Of a stretch of DNA of 64,000 nucleotides, positions 32,260-44,600 are shown piece after piece. Source of the stretch: Bryoerythrophyllum caledonicum (Eukaryota > Streptophyta > Bryopsida > Pottiales > Pottiaceae). The position numbers and the translations under genes were made by a program. The stretch is from positions 15,379,845-15,443,844 of the forward strand of contig OZ020524.1 of assembly GCA_963971425.1 (NCBI GenBank), written 5' to 3'. The notes below the pieces were generated by a model that was not told where the DNA came from, did not search any database, and saw only the letters and a list, made by a program, of their open reading frames with translations. Within the stretch, counting starts at the first letter, position 1. Every line of letters begins with the position of its first letter.

Positions 32260-33328
32260 ATGAATCCAGCTCTGTTCATAGAAACAAGTCAAGGTATCAT
32301 TATCAACGAGTTTATGTCAAGACACTTGTAAAGTCACCAAAAGTATCAATAAGAAACATAATTATACGTCTTAGTGAGAGCCAAGCTCTTCCATGTATAG
32401 CTCCAACCCGGGCATGTGTCAACTGGAGGTATTAGTTTCAAGTGCCCCTCATCAACGTCATCGTTGTGACGTCTGAAAATCTCATGATCGTCTGATTTTG
32501 TACAAATTAAATTAATTTATGTAATTTGAAATTTTTTTTTTTCCTAAATATTTTATAAGTTTGCCGTGGTTTAAGACGATTTGAATCACTTCTGAACTGC
32601 GGAATGAGCTGTCTCCGCTCTGCATCTTTATTCACAACTTTTGTACGTAGAAACAAAAGAGTGTTTATTTTGTTGTGGGATCAAATTTGGGAAAGGTCAA
32701 GCGCACAAACTCAGTAGTTAACAGCGAGAAGAATCCAAACATTATCCATTCGTCAATGCGGTGAACATCCATGTGACAACGATATTGGTGCAATAGAACC
32801 AACAAATCCTATCAACTCCAACCATGAATCGTGATAACGCACAACACATGCCTTAAAAGAAGGAGTGCTACTTACAAGTAAAAGAAGCGCCTCCATCCCA
32901 GAAACGTTGACGTTGTACTCCTGAAAACATCCAAGAAATTGATTAATTCTCTACCTTAAACTTAGTCCATCAAACCTCTTCAATGCAATGACAACGTTCT
33001 AAAGAAAAGCAAGGGTATTGAGCACCATATCAAATCCAAGAATGATGAGCATCAAATTCAACAACTTCACCACAAGTAACACGATCTCTCTGCATGAGAA
33101 AGAAAACCCTCCAAAGTTAAGATCACGCACCCTTATTAAAATTATTCTTTGGATGATTTTTCTATGATACTATAGTACATTGGTTTGAGATAGAAATGCA
33201 AATTGAATCATTATAAGCACAAAGATCAACTTTTTTAATATTGACTTTCGGGCAAGTAATTTACCAACATTAATTGTTGGCGTCTTGGACAAACTCATGA
33301 AAAATGTTGTTTGATCATTTGATCAACT
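32260..33328. other. spacer with possible PPK1 upstream exons
   Basis: Minus-strand stretches at about 32890-32935 (readable EYNVNVSGMEALLLL between AG and GTAAGT) and 33060-33105 (VTCGEVVEFDAHHSWI) look exon-like but do not match a PPK1 segment I can name. Otherwise AT-rich and unassigned. Confidence 0.3.
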
Positions 33329-36300
33329 TCAAACTCCGTGGCATAGCCGACTCCCTCGACGACCCCGCCTCCTGCCCATACCATTGGCCGAAGGTCTCCT
33401 CCCATCAACAAGTGCATTTAGTCGTTGAATCTCTGCTGTAGGTACTGCCAAGCCAATGTCGACGAGGGGGGGTTGGAACTCCACTCCATTCAGGTTTCCA
33501 GGCAAGTGCATTCGAGCAAGATCGCCACAAATTCCAAGTATTTGCTCGTCTGTTCCATCAACGATGGGTCTGGACCGCGGCTCCTTTTGTAGGACAATTC
33601 TCCATTGAAGGTGTAGCCAGTCCTTGACAAAGAACACCTAGCAAGATTTTTTGAAGATCACCATTGTTATTAGAGAGGGTATTATGTCACCAATTTGTTT
33701 TAAACTTGATTACAATACAACATATTATATATGTGCCATACAAATGGTAACAATGGATGCTAGATGTGGTCAAGTTGCTTACTTGACGGACCGTGGCAGG
33801 GAGTACGTATGGTTCTCTAGTAGAAGCAATCCTGTCATGGTACCTCACAAGTGTAAATCCATAGTCGTCAACTGTGGTAGATGGACGATAGTTGTGGTCA
33901 TTTCGGATCCACGACCCTCTAAATATGATCCTCCTTCTTGCCGAGTAACGCACAACTATGATCTCCTTCAACACGCCCACCATGCTGATGCCTGTTGACT
34001 GACCTTCTTCTGCTCCAAAAATGTTGGCAATTCCATAGTCTTGTGTGAGAAATCCATTATCAAATTCATCGTCCTGCACCCGGAAGTGGTTTCCGTACGC
34101 CCAAATCTGTTTATAGCAATGCGCATCTCTTGATGGGAGACTTGATAACCGCCTTAGCTCCATGTCTACGTTCTGAGCACCCCGAGCCCGGACCAGGTTG
34201 GTTGTATAGGCATGCAACCATTCTATGAAGTCGGGCAATTCTTCACGCATGTTTTCTGGATAGCAAATTTGCTCCCTCCGTGGCAATCCCCGTGCCACGG
34301 CGGATGCTTGAAAATTCAAGCGTGCCGTGTCGAGCTCAAATTGAAGTCTTTGATATTGCCTGCGGGACAAATGATGAATACATTAGTGATTCTCATGTCT
34401 TGTCCGTGGCATATTGTAGCATTCTAGCTAGGTCATGTACAACAAGGTCCAATAAAAACTATGGCCATTGGCAATAGAAGACAGGTTTTTACGCTACTTG
34501 AAAATTAGCAACCTCGGCTTTTAATGCAAAATGTGAACGTTACCTCCATGGATCCGTTGTGGCTGCTGAGTTTTGAATTATCCATGAGTGGATGCCCCTC
34601 TGCTCTTCAACTGTAAGTTCACGCGGTGTTGACGATCCTTCCAAGACCTCCGAAGCATTTGCAAGTTCTTCATCGTCATCCCACACGCGCCGCCTCGTGT
34701 GGGGATAGAGCTTGAGATACTCCGTGCAAAATCCTAGCGATTCTTCATACAAGTATGCGTTGGCTATGGTTGCTTCTGGATTTGCACATTTTCTAAGATA
34801 AGCTTTGTATATGCTCATGTGTCTTTCCACCGGGTAGCACCATGCATTCGCAATAGGGCCACATTTCTTGATTTGTCTAACTAGGTGTATTGGTAGATGA
34901 AACATGATGTCAAATATTGATGGTGGAAACCAAATTTCCATTAAGCAAAGTGTCTCTGATGCATATGCATGGAGTAGATCAAGGTCAACAGGGTCAATAA
35001 CTGATTTGCACAACATTGTGAAGAACTTTCCCAAGCGGATGATGGCTTGGCGTGGTCCATGGTGCATGAGATGTCTCAGGCATACAGGTAAGATGAATTG
35101 CAAAAAAATATGGAAGTCATGAGATTTCATGTTACCAATTTTTTTGTTCAGAAGGTGCTTCTTCATTTCTCCGCAATAGCCGGTTGGTACCTTCATATTT
35201 GCACTTGTTCAAGGAAAATTCTTTGTTCTTCCATTGTCAAGACATATGGCGCTGGAGGCTTCATGTAATTGTTGCCGCCGGCATGTTGGCCTCGACGATG
35301 GATCCACAAGTGCTCTCTAATACCCTCTTCCTCCATGTCCCTCCTAGATGCCGCAGTCTCTTTTCTTCCAAATAGAAGCTTGAGAAGACTTTCGCAAATG
35401 TTCCTCTCGATGTGCATAACATCCAAAAGATTCCTGATTGGCAATTGTTATTCTTCAACAAGTATTTACGTCAATGTGTTAGGAACAATATTATACGTGA
35501 TTGCAGCAACATCTAGCACTACAAACAATGTCATGAAACCACATTATATTGAGGCTTGATGTATTGAAACAACATGTTATTGATTTGGTACTTCTCACCC
35601 GCCAGTAAGGTAGTTGAGAAAGGGCCGACACACGCTTCACACCATGGCGCTTTGCCGGATTGTTGGGATCTCTCCATGTCCGACCAGCATCCGTGTGAGC
35701 CTCCGTCTCCCAACCTCCTCGAATGGTCTGGTTTCCAGTAAGTGGTTGTGGCTCGCCCTCGTGGCCTGATTCGTTGTTGAAAGCTGCATGGGCATTCCTA
35801 AAATAATGGTTTCGTTGAAGATACCTTCTATGGCAATTGCAATATATAGTTTTCCTTAGCACCGTCGACCATCTTGATATAGTATGAGGCCCACAAATTG
35901 GACACGCCTTTGATCCTTTGGTCATAAGGCCAGCAACCAACCCGTATTTGGGAAAGTCATGCAATGTCCACATAAGAACTGCACGGAGATTGAAGTTTCG
36001 GATTCCTCGAAAAGCCCTAGCATCCCTGGTTGGAACTCCTCCTCTTTGCCACAATACCTGTAGCTCGTCAACCAGTGGTTGGAGGAATACGTCAAAATTT
36101 TCTCCGGTGACACTAACTTTTGTAGGAATTAGCAGCGACAACATCACAAAATATCTCTTTGTCACAAGCCATGGAGGTAAGTTGTAATTGAATAGCATAA
36201 TCGGCCAGAGAGAGTCAATGCTCCGTTTTTGTGACCAAGGGTTCATGCCATCCGCTGCAAGACCCAAGTGTATGTGTCGGGGATCTGACGAACCGAACAT

Positions 36301-38029
36301 TTCTTCACCAGCCTCTGGTTCCAATTGCGTGTCGACAAATTTCCATTGAGGAGAGTCTGCAGTGTGTCGCATCTTTCCATCGTTGCTCCTATGGAAGTAG
36401 TGCCATAAGTTCAATCAAGATAGCTTCCTTGAGCTAAACATTCTTTGAAGTCTTGGGATCAAGGGAAAATGGCGAAGCACTAGAGCTGGGACCCTTGACC
36501 GACCCACCTGGCGCCATCTGCTTCTATTGCATATTGGACACTCATCTACATCTTGAAGGTCACCCCTAAAGAGGACGCATCCCCGCGGGCAAGCGTGAAT
36601 TAGATTGTAAGACAACCCCAATCTCCTCAATATCTTACTTGCCTCATATTCAGATCCTGGTAAAATGTTTCCCTGTGGTAGAACACTATTTTTTAGAAGC
36701 ATGAGAATCTCCGTGATGAATGCATTTGATACTCCATGCGTACGGCAACAATTTATTATAAGTAAGGTTGCAGAAAGCATTGACAATTCAGAATTCTCGT
36801 ATACCAGGAATGTTGATGCCAAATGAATTGCTGGATTTTGCTCTGTGCGGTCGTTTGGGATTTCACCAAGCATCTCTTCAAGGTCTTCATCCTCGCCCTC
36901 ATCCTCAAACGAGTCATTGTCATCTGAGGAAGAATCATGAAACGAATCGTTGCCGTCACTTGGATCGCCATTTTCTCTAGAATCAAAAAAATTCTCTTCA
37001 CCGTCAACTTCTCAAGTGTCGCCCCTGCCCAGGTGCATTTCATCAATGCCATTGTCGGCACCCATTTCATTGTCACTTTGATCAACATCTGCATCGTTGT
37101 TATCCATCTCCATGTCACTTTCGCGCTCTGAATCATGGTCCGTATCATCGCTATTTCTGGATGCCTCAAGCGTTGCTCTAAATGCGGCGCAATGTATGAT
37201 GTCAGCTTCGGCTAATGCAGTCCTTACCATCCTTGCAATGCCAACTCCACGATCTAAAGGGATCTCTTGAATGGGCTCCTGTAGTCCAAGGAAAGATCGT
37301 GCATTTGGACCAACGTGTGCCTCCCACTCCTCGTCCGACGAGTCAAAATCATCGCCCTGTAAAGCTAGAGTTAGAGGAACCATATGCTTTGAATACAATA
37401 ATTTTCATGTAAAGATGGAAAAGTTGGAATATTGTGAGAAATTACGCAAGGGTGTTGAAATTTGACAATTACCTCTGTCCAACCGCGAAGCGCTCCATGC
37501 CTGCCTTGGTGTGTATAATGCTTGAATATTTTATTTCTTTTATATGGTCTCCTTCTGCCACCACAGAGATTACATGGACATCGGTACTTTTGGAGTTCAG
37601 CCCTATCTGCCTAGCTTCATCTCTCATGAATAGTTTTAAGTCACGGGCTTTGATGCGGTCCGGGTGATTGAGTGGGAAGCGAGCTTGCCGACCATGCTCC
37701 ATGTTGGTCAAATATGGTTTCTTTCTATGCAAGAATTGGTAGATGCTCACGCGCCTTAAAAAGGCCTTGCACCAAGTGGGAGTGCCTGATACAAGGCACA
37801 AAACAGAAGTATTGATGGAATTGAGGACACTTTACGCAACATAGTCTAGTGATTGACATACAAACTTTGCAAGGTTTCCTACAATGTGACTAGATAAGCG
37901 TGTGTCTATCCATGTACCTTCAATCCTTTTTGAATTGTTGTTTGCTTCTCCACACATGCATGTTGTTGCATTGCAGCAAATAAAACCTCCTGCGTACATC
38001 CAAGAGTCAACAATATGCAATCCATTCAA
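33329..38029 (-). pseudogene. CACTA TNP2-like transposase, interrupted
   Basis: Transposase gene of a CACTA (En/Spm) element, read on the minus strand. Blocks in order: N-terminal part 38029-36756 (WMYAGGFICCNATTCMCGE, then an acidic region); an LLKNSVLP...CPICNRSRW segment at 36415-36873; the catalytic-domain region 36414-35491 (MRHTADSPQWKFVD, HLGLAADGMNPW, NYNLPPWLVTKRYF, CPICGPHT), typical of TNP2 (Transposase_21); then NLLDVMHIERNICESLL; a DUF4218-like part at 35196-34540 (MKSHDFHIFLQF, WCYPVERHM); and a DUF4216-like C-terminus (WAYGNHFRVQD, VFFVKDWLHLQW). Introns are likely, for example about 33641-33784. At least two in-frame stops (near 37010 and 36416) and a frame change near 35195 suggest it no longer makes a full protein. 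Confidence 0.88.
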
Positions 38030-38989
38030 TAAAAGTTAAAACACACAACAATCATTTTGGCATTGTTAGACATGAAAGATATATGACTCATATTTCTATC
38101 GCAAGTTCTATATATTTACGTCCACTGAAGGAAAAAAAGGGTGGAAAGCAAATAATGTTGCACATGGTTTGAGTCGGCCAAAAGTTCTACTACCTCTTGG
38201 AAGGCTCAAAAGCCATACATGATTACGCGTTTTGTCGGTTTCCAAACTTGACACTCATTGTGGGAACTACTGCACTCCACTGTGCGTGAAATCCTACTAT
38301 TCCTCTCCAATCACAAAAGACTTGGGCCATGCAAACTCTTCTAGAATCGCCAATGACTTGTACCACATTGGGGTTATTGTTAAGATAAAGTGCTTAGTGT
38401 GCATACAAAGGCAGGAGATGTCCTCAAAAGGTAGGACCACTGCAGTTGGTAGCAAGAGTTTAATTGTGAGTTGCAAGAACAATGAGGATGTCCAGTCATG
38501 AAAATTAAGTATTGACTAAAGTCTTACAGTGACTGTCTTTTGTGATAATTCATGGTCATGGTCAGGGTCAGCAAACACCATTAATGCCTAACCACGCTCG
38601 ATAGACAGGATGCAATTATACGGCGTGGTGTCCTAAGCTATTTACTATGCTTTCTTGAAGACTGGTCACCCGCCAATATTGGCCTGAAATTGCCATTAAT
38701 ATGGCGGTCGAAGCTTTAATGATATAGAGGCGACTAACCCTTTTATTAGGTGGCAGTGCAATCCATGCCATGTTCTTGAGCCGCACTCTACACTTCTAGG
38801 GCAATGCTATGCATTTATTGTAACTCCGTCATGCCCATTAGATTTTAGTTGCCATACATGCCATTGAGGATTTCATACATGCATTCATATGGAGCAGTTT
38901 TCTTCGCCAATGAGACTATAAATTTATAAGCCACAGAAGGCCACTCTCACTACATAGTTCAATCCACTCCTATATTTGGATATTTCAAG
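38030..38989. promoter_or_regulatory. intergenic region between divergent CACTA genes
   Basis: Nearly 1 kb between the transposase start and the TNPA-like gene start. It should hold leaders or promoters for both. GACTATAAATTTATAAGCC (about 38914) is a TATA-like element 75 bp before the ATG at 38990. No other gene is seen. Confidence 0.4.
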
Positions 38990-41403
38990 ATGGACGCGAA
39001 TGCTGAAGCTGTGAATCTTGCAGATCCGGATGTAGTGAAAAGCACACAGTTTAGTCATGAGCGTATCAATCCTCCAATTCACCCTGAGGTATATAATTGT
39101 CTACAACTTAGTTTATCTTGTTCAATGGACCAAAATTGTCATTTCATGCAGGAAGTGTTCAAATCTTGTACTGACTTTATGTGTGCCTTTTTGTGCGTCC
39201 CTCGTAGAGATTCCCAATTGGATTGTCACTACATTCTCAATATGAGCAGTCTCAGGTGTGTTGACCGCCATCTCTTCTAAAAATGTTGTGCATGTACGAT
39301 AGTGTTTTTATGTAATGTTCTCTTCTGCAGTTTGTCGGAGCGCATCAAGTGCACGGGGGTATGCCTTCCTTGCATTATGGACCACGTCAACAACAATGGC
39401 CCAACTATGCGACAGGTTTTGAGCATGCATATGGCATGCTCGGGGTGGGATATTCAGCACCTTACGCTCGCGGCAACTATGTCCCAATGCATCTTCAACA
39501 ACAAGGTGCAATGCTGGAACAATATCCTCCGCACCAGCTCCCATTGCAAGGGGCACAGGGGCGTGGAATTCATCCAATGTCCAGCCCAATTGTCAAGCCC
39601 AATTGCACCCAAGCTTGTGGGGGGCATGTTAACCCAAATGCCACTTCTGTCCCAGAAGATGTTTCCGACATACATGATCATATACCAAACATCTATGCGA
39701 CATTGTCAAGTCTTCCTTTGTCCTCTACTCCGGCTGGATCACCAAACAATCGTGGTGGAAGCCATATGAGCAAGGGGCTCACAGGTGATGGCGATAGTGC
39801 TAGCACGGAGGAAGAGAGGGGTCCATGTAAGGACAAGAACGCTCGATCAATACATGGTAAGCTTACTGCCAGTAAGTTAAACACTCCATATGGTACATCC
39901 CGTAGGAAGGCTATGAGGATGGATGAAAAGTTGTATTTGCGTGAAGTTAAAATGGCATTGTCAGAGAATAGGGTCCCCCAGGTCGCACTTTTACAAGATG
40001 AGAATGGACGTATTTTGCGATACTCTTCGCAGTTCAAAAATGCTCTCAAATTGGCTGCGTTATCATTGGTCCAAAGTGCTTATATAGACGTAAAGGATGT
40101 GGAAGTAATGACGGACATAATGGATGAGGTCAAAAGGCAATTTACTATAAGCACACCTCTACCAAAAAAAATGGTTTCAACATATTTATTGGGTTTATTT
40201 AAACGAAACCAGTCAAAATATCATGAGCACTGGATTATGCACAAGGGCCGAAAGAAACCTAATGATTGTCTTACCGCGACTTGGTTGAAATTGATAGAAT
40301 ATTGGAACTCCGAGGCAGGTGACAAGGAATGCAAGCAGAATCAGAAGAATGCATCTGGCCGTGCAAAACGTGAGGTATGTCAAGTGAGATGATTATGGCT
40401 CATGCATGATTGTATTTATTATCTGTGTGTATTATTGCCACATTTCATGTTGTTCTGCAAACGGGGATATCACTAGGCTTGACTTGTACAGGATAGGGGC
40501 ATGTCCAGTGAGTGCATTTCTGCAAGGAAGAAGGTGAAGACGAATGTTGTGCCTTTGGACGACATGGATCAACTATTTGCTGACTTCCCAGCAGAGAGTA
40601 CTCTATATGCCCAACCTACATCCACTACTCGGGGCTCAATTGCCAACAAGGCATGAGCCGAGGTTGACATCTCTAGCCAGCTTCAAGCTATGGTTTCTTT
40701 GTATGTGAAGAAGGCAATGGACGAGTACACATTGGACAATGTTGGAGCTCAATTACATGACGATCGTACGAAACGCAAGACGGAAACCCCAATGGCGGAT
40801 GCGTTGCTGAAAAGGGGCCCGTTGCGGACTCCACATCAAGTGATGAAGCGATCATGCAAGCCTTTTGTGGGTGATCCAAACCCTTCCACATTTCCCGGAT
40901 CTTCAACGCCAGTTCATAAAGTAAATCAGCGACAGGCCCAAGTCGGACTAGATACAACTGTCATTACGCTTTTGTTGTCTGGAAAATCTGCAAGTCGAGA
41001 AGACGAATCACTTTCAGGGGATGGTAGGAAGATTGTTGGTGAATCAAATTGCCAAATTCTTGATGGACCGGAAGAAATATCAAGCTTCATGGATGTAGAG
41101 CACTTACGCGCCGCTTCCTCCATGAAGCCAACCCTTGATTTGCGTACGCCTCTTACACCGTGGAGTAAAGCCACACAAAATGCATCTCGTCTAAGCAAAA
41201 AAACTAGCCTTGGTGCATCAACATTAGTGGAGCATACGCCTGCAGGTGATGAATACGACTCGCATGGCAATGGTGGTGATGGCAACGACAGCGAGGGTGG
41301 TGTGGCTGATAAAGGATCTAGTGAAGAAGACAACCTTTGCAAGGGGCATGATGATCTTAAATGTGTGGAAGACAGTGATGGCTCTAGAAACAATAGAGGA
41401 TGT

Positions 41404-41408
41404 AGCAA
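41404..41408 (+). repeat. Copia target-site duplication, left
   Basis: AGCAA precedes the 5' LTR and is repeated directly after the 3' LTR at 46252-46256. Confidence 0.92.
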
Positions 41409-41574
41409 TATTGTAGATCAGGAAACCCTTCATTAGTTACTGTACACTTCCATTAGGTATTCATTAGGCTAAGTAGGTTTTCACTTTCAGCCGTCAAGCA
41501 CGACTGCTACTCATGTGTATATAAGAGCCTTTGCTCACACTATCAATTCATCTTCTCTACTTTGAAATCCAACA
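41409..41574 (+). repeat. 5' LTR
   Basis: 166 bp, beginning TATTGTAGATCAGG and ending AAATCCAACA. It contains a TATA box (TATATAAG, 41518-41525). By the target duplication the LTR begins TATTG, three bases before the first TG, which is slightly unusual for a Copia LTR. Confidence 0.93.
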
Positions 41575-41586
41575 TGGTATCAGAGC
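41575..41586 (+). other. primer-binding site (initiator Met tRNA)
   Basis: TGGTATCAGAGC directly abuts the 5' LTR. It is the standard plant Copia primer-binding site, complementary to the 3' end of initiator methionine tRNA. Confidence 0.93.
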
Positions 41587-41649
41587 GTGAGTTCAGATCT
41601 GAAAAGATCTAATCCTTAGATCTAGTGTGAGTTTTGTAGTTTTCTAGCC

Positions 41650-44600
41650 ATGGCTACTGACGAGGCAAGTAGTGAGGTGGATCTAAGCTCATCACAGCAG
41701 AGGGATACCCCCTCAGTATCACATGACACTCAACACACTAGAGAGATAGAGATCTCGATTCCTGATTCAAGTAGACTTGAGGGAGTGAGCAACTATCAAG
41801 TGTGGGCGTTTAGACTCAAACGCATCTTAGAGAGAAATCTAGTGTGGAGTTACTGTGTTACAGCTGCACCTCGATCTCCTAGCAACATAGAGAAAGAAAG
41901 AAGGAGGATTGCACTGCAAGCACTTACAGATTCTGTGAGAGACTCTGTTGTCCCAATAGTCTGTAGATTTGAAGATCCATATCTTCTATGGACAGCCCTG
42001 AGAGATAGATACCAGTCTAAGTCAGGATCACGCAGATTAATGCTGCTCAGAAAATTAGTGTCTCTTCGCAAGGAAGAAGCCACCACAATGGAACAATACA
42101 TTACTGACGTCAAAGACACAATGGATCAATTGCAGGGAATGGATGTCAAAATACCTGAAGATCTCTGCACCTTGCTGCTGCTGAACTCACTCCCAAATGA
42201 ATACAAACTTTTTTGCAGGACTCAGAGAAGCAGAGAAGAACTACCATCTTTCATGGAGATTGAAGCACGCCTGCTAGATGAGGAATTACAACTACGTCTG
42301 GACGCAGAGAAGGATGGGGAGAACGAGGCGCTAATATTGAAGAAGCACAAGGGCCGCGGAGACAAGAACGGCAATCGCCGCAGTCAAGGAAGAGATCGGC
42401 CACAAACCCTAGGCCGGGGAGGAGGCCGGCGGAACGACGTAGGCGGCGGAGGCCGGCGGAACGAGGCATGCAGCGGCGGGCGACGAGACGATACAGGCGA
42501 TGGAGGCGGCCGCCACCAACGGTCAGGCGAAGATCGGCGACGTGGCTCGGGAGAGCGCCGCGAAGAAAACCAGAACAGATCGGGCCGAGGCCACAACAGT
42601 CAACATCGAAAAGTATATTCTGCCACTCCCAGTGAATCAGGGAGTGATGACGCCTTCACATGCCACTTTTGTGGTAAGCCCGGTCACATTGCTCGAAACT
42701 GCCAGTTAAAGAAAGCTTTTGACCACGTGAAGAAATTGGAGAGCAATTTCAGGCGGAGCAAACCTCAAGCACACGCCATAACTAAAGGTAAAGAAAAACA
42801 CCATGACTCAAACTATGACAGTAGTAGTGGACATGAGAGTGCGGGCAGCATATTGGAAAGCCAACTTTTTGAGATGAACCATTGTGAAGGACAGGCAAAT
42901 ATGGCTGAGACACAACCCATGTGGATTTTAGATTCGGGTGCCACACACCATGTCACGGGGGACAAATCTTTATTCCATAAGATGGAAACATGCACTAGCA
43001 TTAATCCTATGTTAGCAGCGGGTGGTGAACCACATAGGGTGGCAGGCAAAGGAACTGTGAATGTTAACCTCTCTGGAGGAAAATTTATGCAATTCAAAAA
43101 CGTTTTATATGTGCCTGGTATTAGGAGGAACTTATTATCAGTAGGCCGTATTTCGGATGACGGATTTATTATAAAATTCCATAGCCACGGGGTGCTTATC
43201 CTTGACAAATCTACAAAAGAAATTGTAGGGCATGGCGAAAGGCTACATAGCAAGGGTTTATACCGACTTATGACTTCATTTAAAAGTGAAGCAAATGCAT
43301 TAGATGGCAATGATCGCCTTAGAGCAAAGGCAATTCTATGGCATGAACGGTTGGGACACATCAATTTCCACACCTTACACCTTGTATCCAAATTGGGTTT
43401 AGTCAAAGGTTTACCGAAATTGCCCGACCTCGATATTTTATGTGAAATATGTCAACATGGAAAACAAACTCGTCAAGCTTTCACCCCTAGCAAAAAAAAA
43501 TCAAAGGATATTCTTGAACTTATCCATAGTGATGTGTGCGGGCCTTTTAAACGACCTTCTATTAAAGGAGGCCGTTACTTTGTCACGTTTATTGATGACT
43601 TTAGCCGCAAATTATGGGTGTCCATTATAAAAACCAAAGACCAAGTCATCCACGAGTTCAAAAAATTCAAGCATCGTGTTGAAAATTTGACAGGAAAAAG
43701 AATTCTCAACTTACGCACGGACAACGGGACAGAGTACACATCGCACGAGTTTGATCAATTATTATCTGACTCTGGTATATACCATCAATTCACTCAAATC
43801 TATACACCACAAAGCAATGGAGTCGCGGAACGTAAGAATCGCACTATCGTAGAAATGGCACGATGTCTAGTGTTTCAACATTCTCTTCCTTCATATCTAT
43901 GGTCCGAAGCCATCAAGACCGCCACATACATCATCAATAGACTTCCCACTAGAGCTTTACCCAACATTACACCTGAGGAAGCCTTTTTTGGAACCAAGCC
44001 TGATGTTTCAAAATTGAGAATATTTGGAACCCGTGTTGTTGTCCACATCCCCAAGGAAAAACGGCATAAATTTGCCTCAAAAACAAATAGTTGCATCTTG
44101 CTCGGATTAGATGATTCTACCAAAGGTTACCGTTGTTATTGTCCCACAACCCGTAGTATCCTCATTTCTAGAGATGTACGAATTGATGAGACCTCATCAG
44201 GACAATTCCCTGTTGACATACCATCAACGTCAAACATACCATCTAATCAATTTCGACTATTACTCCCTACGGTCCCAAATCCTTTAGAGATCTCTACTGA
44301 ATCCCCATCTCTCCCTCCACAACAAACGGCAATATCCAGGCAACCATCAAATTCCTCACAGCATGATATTTTGCCATCTACTTTACCTCCCATAGTAGAG
44401 CCTGACTTTCAACCACACACCCAACCTATTTATAACCCTCCTCGCCTCGAAAACCAACCCGTACAACCTCGTAGATCCTTACGTCTTAAACGCCCATCAA
44501 CTCGACTCGAAGGATTTATTGGACAAATCGAGGACTCCAAACTAACCTACAAAGATGCATTAGACAACCCACATTGGGTACACGCCATGAAGGAAGAGAT

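Noticed and set aside
38990-41408. Bacterial-style operon with the Copia ORF
   Set aside because: The shared direction results from the Copia insertion; introns and LTRs rule out an operon.
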